Shown here: piece by piece, positions 8,438-19,425 of the stretch | Layout: every line of letters begins with the position of its first letter | Position numbering within the stretch: the stretch's first letter is position 1 | Origin: Priapulus caudatus | Lineage: Eukaryota; Priapulida; Priapulimorpha; Priapulimorphida; Priapulidae | Length of the DNA stretch: 44,889 nt | Assembly: GCF_000485595.1 (NCBI RefSeq) | Contig: NW_014578119.1 | Location: 49,394-94,282 of the forward strand | Reading direction: 5' to 3' | The notes under the pieces: generated by a model | What the model saw: the letters and a program-made list of their open reading frames with translations, nothing else | What the model was told of the DNA's origin: nothing | The model's database searches: none | Made by a program: the position numbers and the translations under genes

Positions 8438-10063
8438 CTAGTGGTGATAGGATCTGCGGCACATACGAGCGCAGAGGAATTCTTTGTGAACTAGTAACAA
8501 GCAATAAAGCTATAACCGTACCGTTAACCGAATCTCACTGTATTCTGTTCAATTGGTGCTACCTGTCATCACCGTCCTGCCTGTTATACCGGCGGGAGCG
8601 AACACTGAATCCCACAACTAGGACACGTGTCACGAAACAACGTCTGCCGAACCGTAGTCGGCCACCCCTAGGGCCACTACACTATTGTAGTTTATTTGAA
8701 AGGTCTTCTAACTCACAGTCATGGCACATACATGTTTTCAAGACAAAAGTGGGTCAATACCATTCTAGAAGTGTTAGTGTATTGACTGCTATTATTGGTT
8801 TTATTAAAAATTGCCATACGAACCTGAACAATGCTAGAAAACTGCCACAATATGAAATTCAATGCTATCCGCCCTTGAACTTCTGGTATTCCCACAATGC
8901 ATTGCAATCATCTTATTGGATAGTTCTATCCATTTTCACCAGGTGTCTCTAGTAGGAAGTACTGTTAGTGTACTGACTAAATTATTTTGGACACCCACAA
9001 GACAATTTCTTGGCGGAAAACTTGGCGTGGGTTTCTTCGTGCAACATGGACAATATCGATCATATTTGGGTGAGGCAGAAAAATAACACCATTAGATATT
9101 TTTCAGCAAGGGTTTATTTTCCTTCTGGGGTGTATGCGACACGCATGTTCCACCCCCTGGGGTACTGCCAATGAAAGATTCTACCAACATAATTATATCT
9201 GAATGGGTAAAATGTAATTTCAATTAATTTGTATGCGCAGAGCGATTGGCAAACGCAGCGCCCTCCGATTGGTCGGTGAATCCGCTCTTCAAACCAAAGT
9301 ACGTCACAGGTCAACAGAAATGGCGCTCAGTATATTTGCCGCTCGTCACTTCGTTCTTTTTTGTAACAGGTTATATTAGTTTAATACACAGTATTGTGAT
9401 ACATAGTAAGTTCCAAGATAGCGGAGAAAGGTTCGTGTTGAGAAGAGTTTTAGTCTCTGAAAACGCACCAGCAAACCGCCCTGAGTGATTCACTCAGGGG
9501 TTCTTCCACACAAAAGGATAGGGACGCGTTGTAACCCTATCCTGTGTTTGGATTACATTATTGTATCTAGGGTGGGGTTACCCCGTTGTGGTGTCTGTGG
9601 TGTGTGTCGCCCCTCGTCTGGCATGGTTGACTAACTCCACGATGCACCGAACCGGAACACGGCGGAACAGGTTATTGCGGGAGCGCAGTAGCACTCAAGC
9701 GCTCGAGTGGCTAGTGGGATCCGGATGGCGACGATACGGCCAGTCAACGTCTCTGGGCACAACAGGTGAGTAAAATACCTAAGGTTGTGAGCTAGTCACT
9801 AAGTATCGACCAGTGGCGCTATCGGGTGTCGCCGGAGAAAACGCTACAATATGATGCATTGATGGTTTTGGTTACTCCACCATGCATGGTAGTGTAATGT
9901 TGATTGTTGTTTCTTACGTTGCTGTTCACATTAGCGACACTATAACTACAAGTCATTGGCATACTAATACTAGATATACAAATAGTATACTAGTATTAGT
10001 ATATATTTAGTTAGCCACAAATTCCCTTCTTGCTTTACACTGTGTTGGCGAGAAGTGAAAACA
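8438..10063. other. Spacer, no supported gene; possible LTR-like fragment
   Basis: No frame has a recognisable product. On the plus strand around 8440-8690 the sequence has an LTR-end look (AATAAA at 8503-8508, then a moderately GC-rich tract), but no matching partner or polypurine tract is visible. A short ATG-initiated segment at 9725-9765 ends at a consensus donor (ACAG|GTGAGT) and could be a first exon, without a partner exon. Paired hairpins at 9479-9543 are listed separately. Confidence 0.4.
9479..9543. repeat. Two adjacent hairpins
   Basis: CCCTGAGTGA (9479-9488) is exactly inverted at 9490-9499 with a single-base centre. AGGATAGGG (9515-9523) is inverted at 9535-9543 with an 11-nt loop and further partial pairing outside. 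They are 15 bp apart. No terminator or RNA gene can be inferred in a eukaryotic context. Confidence 0.65.
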
Positions 10064-11053
10064 GGGGGCCGTTTCACGAAGCTATCGTTAAAACGTCATC
10101 TTAAGGATATCCTTAGAATTCTTGTACGAGAGCCTAACGCTGTCCTAAACGTCCCTCGTTAAAGTGTTTCACGAAACTTATGCCGGTGCATTGTTAGACG
10201 GTCAAAAATTCAGCTGTAACGATGTTGCTGGCGGCATAGACTGGTACCCTATCTCTACACCTTGCTACTAGATAGTCTATATATAGAGACATGTTACAAG
10301 TCTAATGGCGACCCAGCTCACTGTGAGTTGCTACGCTAATCTCTCGCGTCATTTAGTTTTAATACATGTAGGTACAACAGCGTGCAAACTAAAAATAATA
10401 GGTTAAAAGTATTTTTAAATGCCAAGTACCTTAGAAATAATTAAACTAAAGCAAGGTTGTCATATTTCCTGCAACTAGAACTACCACAAATGATGTATTG
10501 ACTGAACAAAAATGTACCCATAACATAAATTCTGAAGGGATACATTTACGTTTACTTGGATACAGTATTGGCGCCATAGGATACAGTGCGTACATACCTA
10601 TAGCACATACCGCCCTAGCATACATACACGAACATCCGAAGCATGCCACATGTAAGGTGCAAGAAAGCATTTCATCTCCTTAAAATCTGCTACCACAATA
10701 AGAAGCTTCTAAGCCACCTTTAACCCCTGCGTGTCATGCCTTCACAGGCCTTGCACAGTATTCTCGTAGACACAGAAGTTACCTTCTCGGCGGGTTTTCG
10801 CTTTACACTACGGTTTGCCAAAACAATAAAAACACGCGGGAAATCGCGCGTTGCTTGATGTACGATAGCCTAAGTACTGCCCCTGACCTGTCCTTAATAT
10901 TCCTCCTTAATAGCAACGTCGTTGCGTTAGCGAGACGTTTGTGAAACGTGGAAACTTAGTGAGGCTTTTGTGAAACACTCTATATATAAGGATATCCTAA
11001 AACCCCTCTTTAACCCATCACTAACTTAACGAACGCTTCGTGAAACGGCCCCC
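10064..11053. mobile_element. 990-bp non-autonomous TIR element
   Basis: The left end GGGGGCCGTTTCACGAAGC is matched in reverse by the right end GCTTCGTGAAACGGCCCCC, with further similarity into a TTAA. Subterminal AAGGATATCC palindromes occur near both ends (10102-10115 and about 10988-11000), and GTTTCACGAA or its reverse recurs inside, so the element folds on itself. The interior has short open frames in both directions but none resembles a transposase. A second copy of the right 880 bp lies at 24140-25022. No convincing target-site duplication is visible. It is probably a non-autonomous DNA transposon. Confidence 0.7.
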
Positions 11054-13640
11054 AGAACTAGTAGTAGAGAGGACAGTAGTAGAACAGTTCACGTCTGTAG
11101 AGCCTAGGTGGGCTAATATTTAGTTAACTCTACCAGTGTAGCCATTCGCTGGGATTGTATCTCTCTTACTTCATACCTTAGAGTATATGTTTATCGTACA
11201 TCTATCTTACTTTAAAAATTAGAGGACGCAGATATGTATGATCCAATTTCACTTCCACGTTTATTCGCTAAACTCCAAAAAGATGCCAAACCCCACAATA
11301 AAGGGTTGCTAGTTAGGAAATGTAGGAGGAAACCCCGGGAATGGGAAATGCTAGTAGTAGTAGTTGTAGTAGTGGTAACTAGTCAATTTACATACTCACT
11401 AGTTTCAGAAGCATATCATCATCAAGCGGGAGAGGGAGATATATTTAGAGGAGGGGTATATAAGGTATATTGGTGGGAGGCATTTAATGAATAGCTCTGG
11501 GCGAGAGTTGGATGGTGGTAGAAGGGTGCCAGTTGCATGAATGGAAGGATGTTGTAGTGTTTGATATATCACATATAAAGGTGTTTTTCTTTTAAAAAAA
11601 TCATAAGTGATGTATCTTTGCTTCACATTCATTCTAATTGTGCACTGTTGTGAAGGCACAATATGCATAGGCAATAGCATGCTTATATCAAAAAGTGCGT
11701 GCTTGGGTTAAAGAGCCACGCCGCGGAACACAGAACAAAAAACGGTAAAGGGTATACCGGTCTTCGTGCTTTCACCCCATGATACATAAAGGCTTAATAA
11801 TTGGTGGTTAGCGAATTAATAATATAATGATTAAAATCGTACATAGAAATTCTATATAGGAATTAAAATATTATAATATAATACAAAAACTATATAAGGA
11901 GAATAGAAATGGAATAACAATAGTACGACAGATTTAATAACGTAATTAGATATATATATCTAAATATAGATCAATAAAACTCATAGATATAAATAAGTTT
12001 AAGTATAAGTAAATTATATATTAGTATAAATTATGAATTTATAGAAAAATTAATATCTAGTATGTTGAGAATGATTAAAGAGATTAATTTAAGTAAGTAT
12101 TACATGCAGCGAATACCTAAAATTTATAATATAAGAAAACAAGTTAAATGATGTTATATATTGTAATTATAGATAATATTAGAGACATAATATAGAAAGT
12201 TATTAAACATAAGTATTCTGTACCGTGAGTAAGTAAAGTATTAACTATAATAGTTTATATATCGCAGTCAATATACAGCTATCCTAATTTGAAATAAGGC
12301 GTATATAAACTACTAGTCCACGTGGTTTACCCCAGGCAGGGGCACCTTTCCTTTACATGCGATTTCATCAAATATAATCAAATAAAAAACTCAACGGTCC
12401 AGATATGATGTAGAACTACCGATATTTCCCCAGTATTCATTTTCAGTGCAGAGTAGTAATAAAGAGTTTTAGTTAGAAGCGTTGCAAGTACGATCTATAT
12501 TTTTTAATCATTAAATTTGTTCAGATCAAGCAACCTAACTAAGAAACTCTTTTAATCGAATAAATGGCAGAAAAAAATGAATACGGAAAATCTTAGTTTC
12601 ACATCAAATCTGCGACTTATTGACGTTTTATATTGCTTCATTAAGTATGAACATCATTAGACGGAATAGTGCCGCCGCCGCATACGATGTATTGGGGTGA
12701 CCATTTTACTCATACTTCTCATTATTTGTACCATGGTCAAAGAGATCTCACACCAGCACATCAGAAAACTGGTTTCACGGCCCAACGCCCTATGTCTAAC
12801 CAGGCAATTTTTTGGCACCCCAATGTAGGAATAATACAGCGGCCGCGGCTACGATTAGAAAGACTCTCCAGCCAAGGCTATAACAAAGGCTGCGCGGGTC
12901 AGTGATGCCATGAGCAGCGTATTGATAAGGTATTTAACAACCAGATTCATCACTTCGAACCCACTAAAATTAGCTTGACGAGGGTCGTCTTGTGCGTACT
13001 CACACGCTGTGAAAAAATACTTACACTCTTAGCATTCAATGCAAAGCAGGGAGAACATCTCAATAGATCACGGATGTGGTTACCTGGTGTACATGGCCTA
13101 CGAGCTACATGAATTCAGGCCACGATGGCAATTGCAGTCGGCTCGTACGAACCGTAGGTATAAAATCCAGCATTTTCTTAGATCTCGTCTCGTTCCGACG
13201 AATAGTCAACTAGCCATGTAACACTGTGTCAAGTGTGCTAAAGTCGTTTTCTGAAGTTAACATTCTAAAAATTTTCTTGATTTTGAATGTTCTTAAATAT
13301 GTATACGTAAGAACAGCAAAGCTAATGCGGTTGTGTTATGGACAGTTGGTGTAGGACATGCAGTGGCACGTGCGAATGCTGCGATGGCCACTGCCATGTC
13401 TGCTAGCACTGCGCCATGCTTGTACGTTGTGAGTTATTACCTGTGCTTTTCATGTGTATATTCTTACGTGCCCTGTTATACCGAACAATTTCGGTAAAAT
13501 ACTTTACAGGAGAGAAGCACCATGGCAGGCAGTTTATTTAGCTGAATGTGTTCTTTCAAACGTATGATTTGCGTTGTGCAAAGCTTCAGAATCATTGGTG
13601 GGCCGGAGTCCCTGACTTTGGTGTGTAGGCGATTTGTGAC
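11054..13640. other. Non-coding part of copy 1, with a copy-specific AT-rich insertion
   Basis: 11054-11640 matches copy 2 at 25023-25640 and includes a CTAGTAGTAGTAGTTGTAG trinucleotide run. 11640-13080 has no counterpart in copy 2; 11760-12300 of it is extremely AT-rich. 13080-13640 again matches copy 2 (from about 25650). No gene is supportable. Confidence 0.55.
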
Positions 13641-13649
13641 ATCTCTGCT

Positions 13650-14640
13650 TTCCATGATCATGCTATGAGGAAGGGAACTCTGCATGCAATCGTCGCGTTC
13701 GCACGAGGAGGCATTTTACTTCTAGAAATTTGCTGTGTCTGCACTCTAATTTGCTTGGGACGTTTTGTAGCGCACCTTCCTACAGCTTCTTTTTCATTGC
13801 AGTGCAGTAGCCACGCCCAGAATGTATTCCCCAAAATTATGGGCAGCTGAAGGCTAACCACTGTCTGCGTTAGGTGAAAGTGTTTGCAAATGCAGTCACT
13901 GCCCCACTGCTAGCAGTGCTGGAGGCTTTTGCAGTTTGCAGGAAATACTTCCTATCATAAACTCCTCTTTGGAGTTGCCTTAAACTGTCCGAACTAGTCT
14001 CGTGACATTCTGTCTGTCACACACTTGTCTTCCATCAAACTAGCTGGATCGTCAGAATAGCATGCAGGCAATGTCAACGGTGGCGTTACCAGTATTTTCT
14101 TCATTGCTCATTTTATCTGGCTCAGATCGGAGAGGCATGAACCACTCTAAGGCGACTATATCTTGCGCGGTAGCAATTTTATACATGGCTCTCCTCATCT
14201 CCGGAAATTTGGCAGGGAGAATGTTGTGTGACTCGATCCCAAACTTTGTTGACACAACTCCCTGGTGCTTGCAGGGTCTCCTTGTACTGCCGATGCTGCA
14301 CGTGCAAAAACCTAGATCCATGTTGACTTGGTCCTGTGTGTTTTGTGTAGATTTGCTCTGAACAATATAGTTTATTCTATCTATTTGAGTGATGTTATTC
14401 GTGTCCACTGTGTTATCACTAGGATGGTATCGAGATCGAAGAATGTTCTTCATCCTGTTGTTTGCAGCATCAATGATGCGCCTCTCAAAGTAATAGTCAG
14501 GTGGCTAAACCAAATGATGGGGACATTCCGGATAAAAGCACCAAGCTTTTTCTATGCGCTATCCAGTGCCTTAAGTTTCAATTTTTGATAGGAGCCACTT
14601 CAGCAAGATAGTGGAAGGCAGCCATCTTGGATTCCAATAT
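13650..14640 (-). pseudogene. SWIM zinc-finger protein fragment, copy 1
   Basis: The clean stretch is 14453-14052 with its in-frame upstream extension. YYFERRIIDAANNR is followed by NILRSRY, then the SWIM finger CTCSIGSTRRPCKHQG (C-x-C...C-x-H), then FPEMRRAMYKIAT, ALEWFMPLRSEP and an acidic tail. The YYFERR/AN.R segment before a SWIM finger is usual at the C-terminus of Mutator-like transposases and related SWIM proteins, but no MULE catalytic core is visible upstream, so that origin is an inference. 13650-14050 corresponds to the C-terminal 126-residue tail seen better in copy 2, here scrambled by indels. Confidence 0.65.
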
Positions 14641-14856
14641 GGCCGCCATGTAAAACCCTATAAATGTCAATATCTCGGCTTCTAGGTCACTTACAAGGGC
14701 AAACTTGGTGCCTAAACATACATTTCTGGGATGAGGAATGTAATTATATCATTTAGAATATCAATAAATGATTTATTCATTTTAAAACAGTGTTTACAAG
14801 GTGCTGAGGACAATCGTTCGTGGCTATTTACTGACTTAGCGAAACATACAATGCGG

Positions 14857-15490
14857 TAATTTTCTTACTACATATACACATACAATACTTTTGTGAAGAG
14901 ATATAAGATGACATAAAAGATGAGAACAATCCTTATATTATGGTACAACTTGGTCAATATAATTAGGTACTCCAATACTACATTAATACATTAGTACTAC
15001 TTATTTTCTCTGTTGCACATACGCCATTTACATGTTGCATAATGGTTCGTCGCTCCCTCGTGTCTTACATCACTGCACTGTTATATGCTAACTGATGTTT
15101 CTTGAATAATATACTACAGCTACTAGTAACTAAATATTCTCTTCACATTTGCAACTCCAAAGAAATATACAAGCATTCTAACATATGCATAATTTTCTTA
15201 CTACTATACTACACTACACCCAATACCTCTCCCGTCCCCGAAGAGACATAATTGACATAAACGTTAGAACACATCCTCTATATTATGCTACCAACTTGCG
15301 TCATATAAAGGTACTCAATACTACATTACCATACACTTATTACTACCTTTATTTTCTCTGGTTGCACATCGCCATTTACATGTATGGTATCGTCGCTCCT
15401 TCGTGTCTTACATCACTTATACTAACTGGATGTTTTGAATAATATCTGCAGCGACTAGTAACTAAATTATTTTTCACATTTTGCACTACA
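14857..15490. repeat. Two-unit tandem repeat beyond the 3' end of the PIN-like gene, copy 1
   Basis: Two units of about 300-330 bp (from 14857 and from 15191) share the order TAATTTTCTTACTAC, a GAAGAGA-ATAA-TGACATAA segment, TTATTTTCTCTG.TTGCACAT, CGCCATTTACATG, CGTCGCTC and GTGTCTTACATCAC. The same two-unit arrangement recurs in copy 2 (27423-28075), so it predates the block duplication or was copied with it. The second unit runs into the stop codon of the PIN-like gene. Confidence 0.7.
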
Positions 15491-17575
15491 AAGCTCTGTG
15501 CATTTCAGTGTGCTTCTGCGGAACACCTTGCGACGACAACCACAACACCCTTTCGCATCCACATTTCGACTAGTTGATTGCAAGCCTTTCGATCCATTGG
15601 CAGTAACACGCCCCACAGGAAGCCCATGACTGACTGTCTTAGTCGGCAGTTGTCCATGCCCACCACTTGCTGGACTAGGTGTCATGGCTGTCTCTGGCGC
15701 TGTTCGCTTATTGTCGGCATATTAACAGCCTGGTAGGCGACTTGTTTGGAGTGCTGCAGCAAGGAACCTGGGTAGGCGGAATAATTTTCCATCGACTCTG
15801 CTTTTTGGGCAAGAAAACCCCTCCTTGCATCAATTGATAGGATTAATACCACTCTGTTTTGTCATAGAAGATTAGCTGTATACGCGCCGTAAAGCTATAC
15901 AGTGTGTGGCCATCACGCCGGTGCTTAGGCATGTGGTAGGTGGGCAGCCATGTTAGTTAAGCTGTACGTGCACCCGCCCTGGTAAGCATTCAGGATTACC
16001 CAATGCGACTATCTTAACTCTTCCAGCAAAATCCTGAAGTTGTGTCACAGCCTGTACTAACGAGTGAGAACACACGAATGCTTTTGCATTGTCTTCGCCC
16101 CAAGTGATGTAGATCGGCATATGATATGAAGATATGCATGCTGTCACGAAGTGCGCAAAAGCACCAAATGTCTGCAGCTGGATATTTTGTGCATCAGAGT
16201 CATGGATTGCCGATGCAGATGGCAACCACTCCGTATCCACAGAATGAACAAAACCAATATGGTGGCGGGCCATGCTCGCAGGCATCTGCAGGTGAATCAA
16301 GGATCTCGTATCCCGCTTCTTTCATGGTTACATGGTGGCATTTGTGGTCTGATGTCCTGAGCTGTCCACCGTGACAACCAGATGTAATGAATACTCGTTC
16401 CATCTGGGCAGCGTCCACTCTGATGGCAGGCGTTCTCTGGCCTTACTCTCAAGGGGTCACGTAGAACATTCTAACCAGTTCTTCGAGGATCTTGTTCCTG
16501 CTACCATCTTTTTACGAATCCTTTCCCCCTTTTCTGCTCTTGTTGATTCTTTTGATGCTACTGTGATATATAGTATTCCTCAGCAACGACATAAACTTCT
16601 TTGGATGGTCTCTCAGTGCTTTCATGATGGTGAGGAACAAAGACATTGCTAGAATATGTCCATCGAAATGTGATGATCTGGGGTAGGTAGAAAGTGCACC
16701 CCAGCAGCAGCCATCGCCATCACCCCCTCAACCATCAAAAGCTACACTCCCACGGCCACGCGCCTCCCAGCACTGATTCTTCCCCCCGCGCGCTAGCCGC
16801 TTCCCCACCCACCCCTTCCACTCTCCTCCTCTCCCCCCCAGTCCGGTCAGTTTCCCTTTGTCACAAGCGAGGATGGAGGATATGGGTGTCTCTGGGCGAT
16901 GCCTTCAACAACCGCATTCACGTATCCCCCTCTTTATGTTTGGCATGACTATAATATAATATGGGAGAAGACGTGCACACCATCAGCCTTCAGCATCGAG
17001 ATCTCCCCTCCCCCTGCCTGACTGGTCTTTGGTGCTGGGCTACTCCTGAAGAAGTAGGCGGGGAGTTGTTCTCTTCCGATGGGCTCGGCGATGGAGCAAG
17101 TGTTTGACCAAATATGACTGACCTTTTGCTAAACATCGTACTCGATCCCTTTCCAATTCGTTACAGTCGCGGAACTGTGGTTAACCACAGATCTCATTGA
17201 TTACGTTTCTTGTATGGTCAAGCTAGTATGCGTTGAGAATACTCCCGCCTCTTGGCAGCTCCCTTGCAAAACAACAACTCAATCGACCACGTATCTCCCC
17301 AACATTCTTCCTGAATGCATTGGGCTAACTTTTCCCATGCTCACGCAATGTGGACAGAAATCCAGCCTGGAACTAGTGCCTCTGGTGATCCAAAGCAAAG
17401 CCACCATGGACCGGGAGGAGCCTTTCAGCTTCTCTACCATAGACGGGGAGAAATACTGCTTTCCTCTGGGGGCCGCTCGGGACAAAAATTAGGCGCCAGT
17501 GGAGTTCCATATTAATTATAGTATCCAGTACTGAAACTGGACTCTTGACCACACTTCATTGACTTGTTTCCAAGC
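15467..17575 (-). pseudogene. PIN-like nuclease-fold gene, copy 1, heavily frame-broken
   Basis: Aligns by eye with 28053-30260. Recognisable pieces are the Cys-rich end (KGCCGC, KCTELCSAKC) at 15467-15560, the region of the EADTR and DTDVV motifs at about 16220-16330, and the N-terminal segment near 17280-17560 (the VHIRDM-type helix and FVRAPRE counterpart). Almost every 30-80 bp the frame is lost by a one-base insertion or deletion relative to copy 2. It does preserve a three-C run at 15548-15550 that keeps the Cys-rich tail in frame where copy 2 has four. Best read as the same gene in noisy sequence rather than an independent gene. Confidence 0.7.
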
Positions 17576-17769
17576 CTCCTTTGGCTCAGGACCTCACCTC
17601 GATGAAGATGTTGCCGCGCAGCTCCAAGTCGCGACTGCCGTCGGATGAAGTCGGCTCCCCACACGGGTCGCTCCGCCCGAGAGGTGCACAGCGTAATCAC
17701 CTCGTCCCGCCACCCTGTTTCTTCCAGATAGCACGCACCAGCGTACCTGATCAGGGCCTTTGATAGCCA

Positions 17770-19425
17770 TATGCCTTGAATTGAAGCCGTGGGGGATTTG
17801 TCTGACCGAACCCGCCACCTGGCGCAGATCGTTGCGCCAGGCACCCCGGATTGGTTTGTCGTGTTCCATCCACCCTAGTGAGTGTTTTCATTTTGTAATA
17901 TTCAGCAATATTTACAACTAACTGTATAAAAACAACGTTAATAATAAACCAGATAAACCAATGTTATCAACGGCCTTTTTAAATATTAAAGTATCAATTA
18001 ATAGATAATATGCTAAAGATGTTGGTTTGTAATTTAATGATAGTAAAGTACATCATAGCTGGATCTACGTACCTTCTCTTCGAGGGCATTGAAGATTAAC
18101 TCTAAGTTGTCCTGGTTTAGGGCCTGTAGGTCACGATGCTGCGTGAATCAAGCTTTGCGGCGCTACACCCAATTAGGCCTGTCAATGTCCAGAACGGCAA
18201 GCTGATGATGCAGTGGTGTTCGCTGTTTAAACATAAAATGTCTGTTTGTCAATGTGCATGGTCAATATAACAACTTCATGCAGATATGGTATGTGAGTAT
18301 AAGATCCTCAGAACATTTAAATGGCGTGCTTTGAGAAGTTCACGCCAACAGCTATTCATACCGTTAAGGACGTTCATGCTTTAGAGCAACAATTCCCACT
18401 ATTATTCCTATTAATCATCGGAGAAATGCAACCTCCGTTTATACTACACATGTAATAATTTTTCTCATTTTGGTGCTCTGCCTTTACGAGGTTTTATATA
18501 GCACGATGAAATTCCTACGTTTTTATAAAGACTAAAACACAGATCGTTCTTCCCATAAGAAAAACCTTCGCCTTCCTCCTCCCCCTGAACAAAGAGTAAG
18601 CAACGAACAAACGTGAATTACTCTCTTTCATATTACGATCACTGGCAAAAATCCAGAACATTTTTACTTGGGCTCACTGCAAAAAAATCAACAAAATATG
18701 GAAATTTCCTCGTTGAGCTCAATGCAAACAAGCAACGGAATTCAAATTATTGTTTAGATCATGCAACAACAAAAAACTAGAACGTCCATCTTGGTTGTTA
18801 CGTTACTTGTAGCGTGTTATACCAACTGGCAGTTATCTGCTGCTTGTCCACCACGACAGCAGATATATGTCTTAGGATCAGCAGAAATGCTATGACATGT
18901 CATCCAATTTCTTCGGCCCCCCGACGGCTGTCCCCTCTAAAACTTTTGCTCTTTACGGATCTACTATTCGGAGTCAAACAAGCGATCCATTTCTCTAAAA
19001 ATAGTCAATAAATGAGTAATTTAAGATCACCGTTATAAACTACATTCTCGGATACAATCCTTGCTATGTGTAATCAAAACCAATGGATTACACAACGAAC
19101 CAGATAATATATTACTGTTTTAAAATTAAACTATTCCAGACCTGGATTTCAGAGCTAATTAACCTATACTTATACGTCTACAGACCACTTAGTAACACCC
19201 AAGTCTTTTGTATAAAATTACATTGTTAATACTTATTCTACTTAACAACCACATACCTGTATGAATTTCACTGTGGCCACTGATCAGCGAATCTGATTCT
19301 CCAAGGTAGCGGTTGAATAGTTTGAGCGGCTGCTGAAACCGAGTTGGACGCATCATCCGGCCACTCGCTGAGGTTAACCTCATCTTCTGTTTGTCGGAAG
19401 TCGACGTGTCGCAGAACTAATACCT
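17770..19425 (-). pseudogene. THAP9/P-element transposase, copy 1, 3' part only
   Basis: Counterparts of copy-2 exons are visible in order: exon 6 about 17770-17875, exon 5 about 18090-18240 (with the NQDNLE region and a donor-like AAG|GTACGT), exon 4 about 18830-19010 (MDRLF segment), and the 3' end of exon 3 at about 19255-19425. The block stops inside exon 3, so the catalytic Asp-bearing part and the THAP finger are absent. Indels interrupt all of the frames. The intron sequences between them also match copy 2. Confidence 0.65.

Larger units (their letters stand above)
10250..19425 (+). repeat. Large duplicated block, copy 1 (direct orientation)
   Basis: Matches 24140-31845 along its length in the same order and orientation: TIR element end, SWIM fragment, tandem 3' repeat, PIN-like gene, then the 3' two-thirds of the P-element gene. 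The match ends abruptly near 19425 opposite 31845. Differences are dense, mostly one-base insertions and deletions, and do not respect reading frames. Copy 1 also has about 1.4 kb (11640-13080) that copy 2 lacks. Confidence 0.85.

Noticed and set aside
8440-8700. Possible LTR end with AATAAA
   Set aside because: No matching second LTR, polypurine tract, primer-binding site or coding sequence beside it; noted only as a spacer remark.
9725-9765. ATG-initiated 13-codon segment ending at a consensus splice donor
   Set aside because: Good local context, but no downstream exon or product can be recognised, so a gene is not supportable.
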